DNA of 18,248 bases from Chrysochromulina tobinii (taxonomy: Eukaryota; Haptophyta; Prymnesiales; Chrysochromulinaceae), in contig JWZX01003058.1 of the NCBI GenBank assembly GCA_001275005.1, positions 1-18,248 on the forward strand, read 5' to 3'. A model generated the notes under the pieces. It saw nothing but the letters and a program-made list of their open reading frames with translations, had not been told where the DNA came from and did not search any database. This document shows, piece by piece, positions 9,666 to 17,095 of the stretch. The translations under genes were made by a program, and so were the position numbers. Position 1 is the stretch's first letter; each line of letters opens with the position of its first letter.

Positions 9666-11499
9666 ATGCGGCGCGAAAAAATGCTCGACGCCGAGGTTGT
9701 GCCGCCGGAGGCGAAGGAGGACGAGGAGTGCGATCCCGACGCCGCGCTCGACGGCGCGGGGTTTCACGAAGAGGACGATGCGGACAATTACAACGGCGAC
9801 GACGCAAATGGCTACGACGACGACGACCCGCTCGCCGCCGAGTTCGATGAGCTCTGCGACAAGGCTCTCGAGCTCAACCTCCTCGACGACGCCGATTACG
9901 ACATAATCACCGATACGGTCGCAGCTGGTACGGTCGCTCTGGAAGCTGCCTTGGAGGAGATACGGGCCGCAATCGACGACTTCGAGCGCGGTGGGGAGCC
10001 TGCCGCCCTCGGCAGAAGGCCGCTCTTTGCTCGCTGCGCACCCTCTGCCGGGGCAGAGCCGTCCTCGCCGTCGAGCGTGCTCGCGGTGTCGCCTCTGCCC
10101 GAGCCGCCGGCGCAAATGGCCGTGGTCGTCGACGTGCACTACCTGCAGGTGGCTGTCAAGGCCTTCAGCCTCTCGGGATCGTGGTCCATCAGCGCCTTCG
10201 AGAAGGCGCTCGTGGCTGCATGCGGCGGCACGGGGACGATCGTCAAGAGGTTCGCATGCGACTCGAGCAAGGAGGGTGGCGCCAATCCGCTCCACGCCGC
10301 GCTTGCCAGCGAGGGGTACGAGTTGGTGCTCTCTCCGCCCAAGCCCTCGAATGGCATGCAAGGCGCGACGGACGTCGACGTGGCCTGCTGCATCTTCGCC
10401 GTCGCGGGCGCTTTTGCGGCACAGCCCGTCGCGGACACGCTCGTGCTCATCGCGGGCGACTCCGACTTTCGGCCGGCGCTCGTGGCCGCGCTCGGCTCGG
10501 GCCGCTCGCTACAGGTGGCCGTCGTTGCTGAGTCACATCAACTCGGAAAATCGTACCGCGCGTGGATTGACGAAACGGCCCTCGTGGCGCACATCGAGCT
10601 CGCGCCGCTGCTCGGCGGCCAGGCGCCGGGGGTGATCGACCTGCGTGGAGCGTCGCGTCCCGCGGCTGGGGCGAGCGGGCGCGCCGACGTGGGCGCCGTG
10701 CTCGCTGCATGCGAAGCGGCGGTCGCGAGCGGTTGCGACACTCTGACCCTCAACCTGTCGGGCAAGAATCGCGAGGCCGAGTGGGGCGACACAGAGACGG
10801 AGAGCTTGTGCGCGTGCCTGCGCGGAGGCACTCCCCAGGGCGCCGTGGTCGCGCCGCGCCTGCAGCAGCTCTGGCTACACCACACGGCCATCGGCGACGC
10901 TGCGTGCACCGCCCTCGCCAAGCTGCTCGGACCCACGTGCCCCCAGCTCGAACAGATCCATCTTTCCGACTCGCGCGTCTGTTGCGCCGGGCTCGAAGCG
11001 CTCACGACGGCGGCGGTACGCGCCGGCTACGGCAAGCCAGCCGGGAGGACGACGAAGAGGAAGCTCTACATTAACGCTCGACATCTAAACGATGGCGCCT
11101 CGCATGCAGCCGCCGCCGCCGCCGCCGCCGCGTGCCTCGTGAGGCTTTTCGACCCGACCCGCGTGGGCGATCGCGTTGGCACGCTCAACTATGGCGCCGG
11201 CAGCAGCCCCGGCGGCCGGGGCGGCGGCCGGGGCAAGGGGACGCGGCAGCGGCAAGGGCGACGGCAGCCCTGGCAGGGGCAAAGGCAAGGGCGGCAGCAG
11301 CCCATCTGGCAAGGGCGGCAGCAGCCCATCTGGCAAGGGCGGCTACAGCGGCGGCAAAGGCGGAGGAGCCGCGGGTGCTGACGGCGCCGTGCTGTACACA
11401 CCCAATGCTCGCGGCAAGGGCCAGGCCCGCGGTGCAGGATCTGGAAAGGGTGGCGGCCGCGGTTCGGGTCGAGGCAAGGGACGCGGCCAGGGTACGTGA
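9666..11499 (+). CDS. NYN-domain (PIN-like) putative RNase with LRR-like segment and Gly/Arg/Lys-rich tail
   Basis: From the ATG at 9666 the frame is open to a stop at 11379-11381 (571 residues). The N-terminus (1-110) is very acidic. Residues about 150-312 match an NYN/LabA-type nuclease fold: AVVVDVHYL (Asp156), TDVDVACC (Asp236, Asp238) and LVLIAGDSDFRP (Asp265, Asp267), the acidic residues that bind metal in this fold. Residues about 340-450 resemble two leucine-rich repeats (LQQLWLHHTAIGDAAC, LEQIHLSDSRVCCAGL). NYN proteins are usually RNA-processing or RNA-decay nucleases. The tail changes frame: after about 11237 the plausible coding frame becomes the one ending at 11499, which reads as GSGKGDGSPGRGKGKGG followed by more G/K/R/S, with varied third codon bases. 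Skipping one G in the run 11237-11240 joins them. I therefore extend the call to 11499. An intron with a one-base remainder is the alternative. Confidence 0.72.
11284..11343 (+). repeat. 24-bp tandem repeat in the Gly-rich tail of the NYN protein
   Basis: Two full identical units (11284-11307, 11308-11331) and a partial third encode GKGGSSPS in the frame ending at 11499. In the frame that stops at 11381 the same units read as QPIWQGR-type peptides. Confidence 0.85.
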
Positions 11500-11892
11500 T
11501 TTTACGGCATAGCGCCATTTACCATTTCACATTACTTTTACATCCAACGATTTCACGGTCACGAACTTGGCCTCAGCCTTACAAGCGGTGAATCAACGTG
11601 CGGGCGGTGGCCCGGGGCCGGGCCCGCCCGGAGGTCGTCGCGCGGACCGGCCCGCGCGGGCGGCCGTGCCGGGCTGCCCCGGTCCCGCGCGAGGTCTGCA
11701 CGAGCGCGACGCGACGAGGTGGACGGTGCACACACCCGACCGCTTGTCGGTAGAACCGTCGAGCTACACCAGTACACCTAATGTACACCGTTGTAACATC
11801 TGAACCTAGTTTGCGGATCGACATCGAAACAAATGCGCCGCCAGCCCCGGCCCATCCCCCATGTTACGTCTACCATTCCCTGAACTTTTCCC
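11500..11892. other. Convergent intergenic region with a very GC-rich palindromic cluster
   Basis: About 390 bp between the 3' ends of the NYN gene (plus) and the fibrillin gene (minus); no gene is supported. The start and end are AT-richer, as expected of 3' UTRs. The middle (about 11600-11700) is almost all G and C and holds short palindromes, such as CCCGCGCGGG at 11651-11660 and CGCGCGG paired with CCGCGCG around it. These could form strong hairpins. Confidence 0.45.
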
Positions 11893-13439
11893 TCAGAGGT
11901 TGCCAATGGCCGCGATCGCTGCCTTCTTAGCCTTCTCGGCCCTCTCCTCGGCCTCCCGGAGGCTCTTGACTAGCTCTTGCTTCTCTGCGAGGAAGGCAGA
12001 GCGCGCCATGGCTAGTTCCTCCTCGGCCTTGATCCTCCCCATCTCGAGCGCGAGCTTCGCGGCCTCCACCTCGGCCGCCGCCCTCGCCTGCGCCGTCTTG
12101 AGCGCCTCCGCGGCTTCTCGCGCCAGGGTCTCGCTCTCCTCCGCCGCCGCGGCCTTGGCCGCTGCCAACCTCTCCTCGGCTTGGCTCAGCGCGTCGGCGA
12201 GCTCTGCGGCGGCCACCGCGGTGGCGGCGGCCGTCTTGGCCTCGAAAAGCTCGCGCTGCCGGTCGAGCTCCGCCTCGGCCACCTGTGCAGCTTCGGCTCG
12301 CAGCCGCTCGTACGTCTCGGTGAGCTCCTCCTTCTCACTTGCAGCTGCCTCCGCCGCCTTCGCCTTGAGCGTCTCGAGAGCGGCCGCCGCCTCGGCCGCC
12401 ATCTCCTGCCGCGCCCGCGCAATCTCCCGGAGCGCCTGCGGCCCGAGCACCGCCACTCGCGCCGCCGTGACGGCAGACGCGTCCGTACGGTTGGCGACGC
12501 TCGTCGTGTTGCCGGCGAGCGCCGCTGCTTCGGGGGCGGCGACGGCGCCCATGACGGTGCCCTTGGCGTCTCCGTCGGCCGACGCAGTGCGCACAAAGAC
12601 GCGCACCTCGCCGAGGGCGGAGCGGGTGACGCGCACGGTCGAGCTAGCCGCAGAGACCGAGAGTGCTTGGCTGCCCGCCTCGATGTCGCGCAAACCTTTC
12701 AAGATTGGGCAACGCGCTGATCGCCTCAGCGGCAGCTCCGAGCTGGCGCAGGGCATCGTCAAGCGCGGAGCGTACGCGGGCCGCGGGCAGCTTGAGCGCG
12801 GGGAGGCTGCCCAGTCGGGCGGACACCTCGCCGGTCAGCACGCCGCGCAGGCTCGCCTCCTGCACTACGGCGCGCACCTCTCCGCCTGCCACGCCTGTCT
12901 CGAGCTGACTGACGATCTTGAGCATGAGGTCGGGCGCAGCCGGGAGGGGCCACGGCACGCGCAGGCGCAGCCGGACGCTCTCCTCGAGCATGGGGCCGTC
13001 GACCTTCTGAGAGACCTCGCCCAGCGCCACGCGACTGCTCCTGGCCGTCGGAAGATCCACAACTGTAGTCACGAAGCGGCGGAGATCCTCGGCACGTCGC
13101 GCTACTGCGCTCCACGAGGCTGCTTCGAGAAGACGAGACGCCACGTGCCGTCGAGGTAACTGGAGCAAGTCGGCGCCTTTGAGCGATGTGGCTGGTGCGA
13201 CGGCTTCGAAATCGGCGATGGCGTTCTCGACGCGCTCCACTTCGGCGCGTGATGCGGCAACGCCACGATCCAGACCCATCGTTGCGAGCAGCACCGCATC
13301 AGCCGCCGACGAGGGCTATGGACTCGTCGAGGGCGCTCAGGCGCACGCACGCGCGGTGGGGGCGATGGGTTCGGAACCCAAACGCGGAGGGCAGCAGCGA
13401 GCCGGCGCCGGCCGTCGCGAAGAGGGCTAGGAATTTCAT
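11893..13439 (-). CDS. Plastid-targeted PAP/fibrillin-family protein with long Ala/Glu-rich coiled-coil tail
   Basis: From the ATG at 13439-13437 the first exon begins MKFLALFATAGAGSLLPSAF, a signal peptide with Phe at the likely cleavage point, followed by an Arg/His-rich stretch. This is the bipartite plastid presequence of algae with red secondary plastids. The PAP/fibrillin domain follows: LLATMGLDRGVAAS and ENAIADFEA, then YLDGTWRLVFS, then ALGEVSQKVDG, VPWPLPAAPDL and LPALKLPAA, and finally STVRVTRSALGEVRVFVR. Fibrillins bind lipids at plastoglobules or thylakoids. After the domain, about 180 residues of Ala/Glu/Lys-rich coiled coil end in ERAEKAKKAAIAAIGNL and a stop at 11893. Introns of 53 nt (13063-13115) and 52 nt (12644-12695) join frames well. 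Two further one-base offsets (near 13301 and 13158) remain unexplained. Skipping both gives about 479 residues. Alternatively a GT-AG intron 13160-13323 keeps frame but removes a conserved helix. Confidence 0.72.
12644..12695 (-). other. 52-nt intron in the fibrillin gene
   Basis: On the minus strand GAAAG is followed by GTTTGCG, and the intron ends GCGGCTAG before CTCGACC. Unspliced, the frame runs into the TAG at the acceptor. Splicing joins the PAP segment ending ALPNLE to SSTVRVTRSALGEVRVFVR, the usual C-terminal strand pair of the family, and continues into the coiled coil. Confidence 0.75.
13063..13115 (-). other. 53-nt intron in the fibrillin gene
   Basis: On the minus strand CAGCCTC is followed by GTGGAG, and the intron ends GACTACAG before TTGTGG. 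Splicing joins YLDGTWRLVFSKQP to LVDLPTARSSRVALGEVSQKVDG, two PAP/fibrillin blocks that otherwise lie in different frames; unspliced, the first frame stops after LVFSKQPRGAQ. Confidence 0.75.
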
Positions 13440-13597
13440 GAAGAATCTTTGGCCGATTGCTTACGTCATCGTTGGGCAATCAAACTCAAAGGAGAACGCT
13501 ACACACGAGAATTTGAGCTGCTCAGTCGCGCGCAATTTGGGCTGCAAAGAATCCGGCTTGCATGAAACTTGCTTGATTGCAAAACCCCGCCGCCAGG
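13440..13597. promoter_or_regulatory. Head-to-head intergenic region between two coiled-coil genes
   Basis: Only 158 bp separates the fibrillin ATG (minus) and the neighbouring ATG at 13598 (plus), so a shared or overlapping bidirectional promoter is likely. The region is less GC-rich than its flanks. Short repeated words are present (GCTTGCATGAAACTTGCTTG near 13555). No known promoter box stands out. Confidence 0.5.
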
Positions 13598-14392
13598 ATG
13601 CTCATGCCCTTGGTCGTGGCGGCGCTGCTGCCCGCCACGGCTGCACTGAGGTTATATTCAGCGCCCGGCAGTCTGCGCTTGCCTGCAGTTACCCTGGTTC
13701 GGGTGCCACACAGCGTCATGGACACTGAAGGCGACAGCTTCCGCGAAGGCGATGTTTTCAACGTCAATGTGAACGTGGAGTTCGGAGAGGGCCAGAAGGT
13801 GAGGGGTGCAGCCGCCGACGACGCCCTCGCCCACTACCTTGACGGCGCATGGCGGCGCGACTACGCGGACGCACTGTCAGCGCAGCAGCTTGCGGCCACG
13901 CAACGGGACGCTGCACGGGCAGAGATTGCGGCGGCCAAGGCCGAAATGGAGGCCGAGGTGGAAGCAGCGGAGCAAATCTTTGCGGCGGCGAAGGCGGCAG
14001 CGGCGGCCAAGGCAGCCACGATTGAGCAGGCGGCCTCCGAGAAGCTAGATGTGGCGGGCGCCGCCGAGGAAGAGGCCGCCTCTGCGATGGCCCGCGCCTT
14101 GCAGCAGGCCGCGCGGGAGGAGGAGGAGGCCAAGGCGGCGGCCAAGGCGGCCGCCGAGGCGGCCGCCGAGGAGCAGGGGCTGGCTCAGATGCTGGCCGCA
14201 GAGGCGGCGGCCAAGGCGGCGGCGGAGCTGCAGGCGCTGGCGGCCGCGCTCAAGGCGACGGAGGATGCGGCCGCCAAGGCGAAATCGCGCTATGAGCAAC
14301 AGATGGAAGAAATGGCAGCGGCCGTCGCCAAGGCGAATGAGCGCGCCGAAAAGGCCAAGGCGGCAGCCGTCGCCGCCATTGGCAACCTGTGA
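13598..14392 (+). CDS. Signal-peptide-bearing Ala-rich coiled-coil protein with the AAIGNL C-terminal motif
   Basis: The 264-residue product starts at the ATG at 13598; an open stretch upstream has no earlier ATG. It begins MLMPLVVAALLPATAALRLY, a clear signal peptide with a likely cut near residue 16. The early mature part includes VFNVNVNVEF. Residues about 85-264 are almost continuous Ala/Glu/Lys helix with heptad-like spacing. The last residues, ERAEKAKAAAVAAIGNL, match the end of the head-to-head fibrillin gene nearly residue for residue but with different codons. I do not recognise a family outside the coiled coil. Entry to the secretory route is supported; onward plastid targeting is possible, but no Phe follows the cleavage site as it does in the neighbour. 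Low complexity means database hits to the helix would be unspecific. No intron is required. Confidence 0.72.
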   Translation: MLMPLVVAALLPATAALRLYSAPGSLRLPAVTLVRVPHSVMDTEGDSFREGDVFNVNVNVEFGEGQKVRGAAADDALAHYLDGAWRRDYADALSAQQLAATQRDAARAEIAAAKAEMEAEVEAAEQIFAAAKAAAAAKAATIEQAASEKLDVAGAAEEEAASAMARALQQAAREEEEAKAAAKAAAEAAAEEQGLAQMLAAEAAAKAAAELQALAAALKATEDAAAKAKSRYEQQMEEMAAAVAKANERAEKAKAAAVAAIGNL

Positions 14393-14933
14393 TCGGATTG
14401 GATCATCGGTGTGACGCTTGAGAGATAGGCAAGCGCCTCTCTCGCAAGCGCCTCTCGCACAGCCGCAGGCGCCTGGTCCAGCGAAACCAGGTTGCCCGGG
14501 TTGTGTCTGTGACGGTTTGACGCTTGTTGCGTTGCTGTGGCGCCCTACTTATGGATGGCTTTTCAGAGTGCTTTACTCCTCTGACTCTTATGAACACGTC
14601 TTTTCTCACGCCTGAAAATAAACTGCATCCTTTGCAGACCGAACCACTACGTTTTATAAACTGTAATACCATCGCTTTGATACTTGACGACCACGTCAAT
14701 TACCCATAATAAACTTTCAGTTCCGATTCCTCTCTTTTGATAGAGAAAACAAACCGTCCATCCGACAAGATCTCATCTCCGTCCGTCGGCGATTCATTTC
14801 TGGGTGCACACAAGGGGCTGGTGCACAGATGGTGCACGGGTCTCCGCTCGGTACCATCGTGCGCAACAACTGAGAGCAACTGGTGCGACCAAGACTCTCT
14901 GCCTGTTTAAGCTCCGGTTTTACATGTTGGCAG
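14393..14933. other. Intergenic region, AT-richer, with possible polyadenylation signals
   Basis: About 540 bp after the coiled-coil gene without a supported gene. AATAAA occurs at 14617-14622 and 14708-14713 on the plus strand and could serve 3' processing, though this signal is not reliable in all algae. Near 14430-14460 a short direct repeat AAGCGCCTCTC occurs twice. Minus-strand open stretches here give no recognisable protein. Confidence 0.4.
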
Positions 14934-16302
14934 ATGAGGCCGCTTCGCATGCGACCGCTTCCAGGGCTACATACGATCTCCGAGGCGCCCGCATCGCTAT
15001 CGCCATCCTCGACATCCATACCCCCATCGCCATCCATCGAAGTGGATGCGGTCACCCCCGACACTGAGCATGCTCATGCGCTTTGGCGCAGCAGCAGCAG
15101 CAGCGCAGAGAGCAGCGGCGCAGAGAGCAGCGGCGCAGAGAGCGCGGCGAGCGGCGGCGAGGCGTCCGAGTCCATCCGACAGATCCTAAAGAGTGCCACC
15201 GCGAACTCCCCTCGCCGGAGCACCGCAGGCTGTCTCGAAGGATCCACCGCCGCCGGAGTCGGCACAGAAGCCTCCATGTCAGTCGCGGCCTCATCCGCCC
15301 CCACCCAGCATGGAGCTCACGACCAGCGAAGCCCCGCCAAAAGAAGGAAGCGAAAGAGATGGCCGAGCTGCGCGAGATCATCGCACCGAAGCAGGGCGGC
15401 GGAGGCCATCACAGCAAGGACGAGACCGATACGTCGCAGACGTCGCAAGATCCGTCGCAGACGTCGCAAGTTCGCCGGAGGAGGAGGGACACGTCTCTGT
15501 GGGTCTGGCCTGACAGCAGCCCGTCCAGCTCCTCGAGCTCCAGCTGGCCTTCCAGCTGGCCTTCGAGCTCCACTGGTGAAGACAACTCGTGCGTTCAACC
15601 AAGCCATCAAACCTCGCCCGTGCGTCATACAGAGCGTGGCACCGCAGCCGCAGCCATCCAGTTCCTCGAGTTGCTTCGCGCCCTTGACCCCTCGACCGGC
15701 AACCTGACGACTGCGCAGCTGACCAAGGGTGTTACTCCACGGGCAGCGCGTGCGAAGCCGGAGCACCTGCGAAGATGGACACCTGCGAGGCCGGAAGCAT
15801 TACTCGCGCCGGAAGCAGCACCAGCGGAGCCGGCAGCACCTGCGGAACCGGAACCAAAACGGGATCACCAACGCAGGATGTCGGGTGGTCAACACTCCGC
15901 GCACTCCGAAGAAATGGAAAAACACTCTGCGCACACCACAGAAATGCTGCTGCTGCATCACATGCGACAAGCCGACAACGTGCGACAACGAACTATGAGC
16001 GGGGAACTACGAGCGGCGTGGAATAGTCCGGCGTGGTTCCGTGGACCGTCGAGGTCAAGAGCCAAGACCCTCGACTGTTTTCTAGGGAAGTGATACCATG
16101 CAGCCGTCCAGTTGAAGAAGTGGATAAACACTCCGCGCACACCACAGACCTGATGATGCTGCATCACATGCGACAAGCCGACAACGTGCGACAACGAACT
16201 AAGAGCGGGGAACTACGAGTGTCATGGTCCCCGTGGAGCGGAGAGCCCAAGACCCAAGACCCAGGAGCTGTAGATAATGACGTGCATGCGGCTGATTCGT
16301 AG
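14934..16302 (+). CDS. Hypothetical low-complexity protein with a duplicated LHHMRQADNVRQR module (exon structure partly unresolved)
   Basis: No family is recognised. The best-supported part is the 3' end. A frame open to 16093 encodes KEAKEMAELREIIAPKQ, Ser/Thr- and Pro/Ala/Glu-rich stretches, and then a module EEMEKHSAHTTEMLLLHHMR followed by QADNVRQRT. A second copy, in another frame, reads EEVDKHSAHTTDLMMLHHMR followed by QADNVRQRT and ends at a stop at 16300-16302. A 50-nt GT-AG intron at 16054-16103 joins the two in frame. Differences between copies are nearly all conservative (Met/Val, Glu/Asp, Leu/Met), which argues for coding. Upstream, a frame from the ATG at 14934 encodes Ser/Ala/Glu-rich sequence ending in a basic PAKRRKRKR cluster, like a nuclear-localisation signal. 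It must change frame near 15345 to join the rest, and I could not find that splice. The upstream part may be a separate exon or not coding. Confidence 0.38.
15908..16219 (+). repeat. Two 106-bp direct repeats, 206 bp apart
   Basis: 15908-16013 and 16114-16219 align without gaps and differ at roughly ten positions, about 90% identity. Sequence after each copy also shows weaker similarity (words around AGAGCCAAGACCC), so the original duplicated unit may have been about 200 bp. The copies lie in different plus-strand frames because 206 is not a multiple of three. Confidence 0.85.
16054..16103 (+). other. 50-nt candidate intron joining the two copies of the duplicated module
   Basis: Donor TCGAG followed by GTCAAG; acceptor CATGCAG followed by CCGTCC. 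Removal keeps the frame from module copy 1 (…FRGPS) to copy 2 (SRPVEEVDKHS…). Its length matches the 51-53 nt introns in other genes of the window. Confidence 0.55.
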
Positions 16303-16545
16303 AGCCTATGAGGCCGACGGCGAGCATATCTACCATAAAGCCTGATGTGGGAGGGGCTGGGGGGCGGCCTGGGGTGAGGCGCGGGCCGCTGTTGTAGAGC
16401 CTATGAGGCCAACGGCGGGCATATCTACCATGAAGCCTGATGCGGGAGGGGCTGGGGGGGGCCTGGGGTGAGGCGCGGGCCGCTGTTGTAGAGCCTATGA
16501 GGCCAACGGCTGGCATATCTACCATGAAGCCTGTTCGGGCGGGGC
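16299..16545. repeat. 94-95 bp tandem repeat, about 2.5 copies
   Basis: Units begin with GTAGAGCCTATGAGGCC at 16299, 16394 and 16488. The third loses similarity after about 16545. Differences are few, including length change in a G run (unit lengths 95 and 94). The first unit overlaps the stop codon of the preceding gene. Because the unit length changes frame, coding is unlikely; open stretches across it are probably incidental. Confidence 0.88.
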
Positions 16546-17095
16546 TTGACCGTGCTTCGCGCGGGCGGCGATCGGCTCGTACATCAAGGGCCCGAAGGCC
16601 TCGGCCGAGAAGCTCGTGCTCGGTGGCCATGTTAGCGGACCGCAAGGCGTCTCGCCCTGGGGATCGCCAACCCGCGCCAAGATGGCGCGTGCGGATGGCG
16701 CAGTGAAGAGGGCGCAGTGAGGGGGGTACCCGGGCCGCTGAACTCTGGCATGCTCACATGTCACAAATAATGTTTGCGAACGACATATGAGGACATCAGG
16801 CACGTACCATACTCATGGTCTCTTATGGCGTGTTTTCTTGACCGATTTACTCATTAGGGTTACCGGTAGAAAATCTCCAACGATATACTCACCGTGCGAG
16901 CTGCGTCACGGGTTAGGGGTGTATGACGGGTACTGATCTAGGGTGTGTTGACATACCCTGGAGACTCTCGCAAAAGTCACGACGGCAACAGAGGGGCAGG
17001 GATTTCCATGAACGTCTTGTGTGAACGTGAAATTCGCGCCTTCACTGTCCTTTTTCCGTCTCTCGTGTGTGCGCGCGCCATCCGATCCGCAGACC
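16546..17095. other. Intergenic region before the Sfi1-like gene
   Basis: About 550 bp. The first part (16560-16700) is GC-rich and holds a short plus-strand open stretch reading ARAAIGSYIKGPKASAEKLV, possibly a gene remnant but unassigned. From about 16740 to 16980 the DNA is clearly AT-richer and probably carries the promoter and 5' leader of the next gene. Two isolated TTAGGG words (near 16855 and 16911) do not form a telomeric array. Confidence 0.4.

Noticed and set aside
14717-15064. Minus-strand acidic open frame (about 115 codons)
   Set aside because: No recognisable domain, and it overlaps the plus-strand candidate gene. It could be coding, but I see nothing to prefer it.
16199-16645. 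Minus-strand 148-codon frame over the 95-bp repeats
   Set aside because: The peptide repeats imperfectly because unit lengths differ by one base, and nothing outside the repeat supports coding.
16850-16920. Telomere-like TTAGGG words
   Set aside because: Only two isolated copies, not a tandem array.
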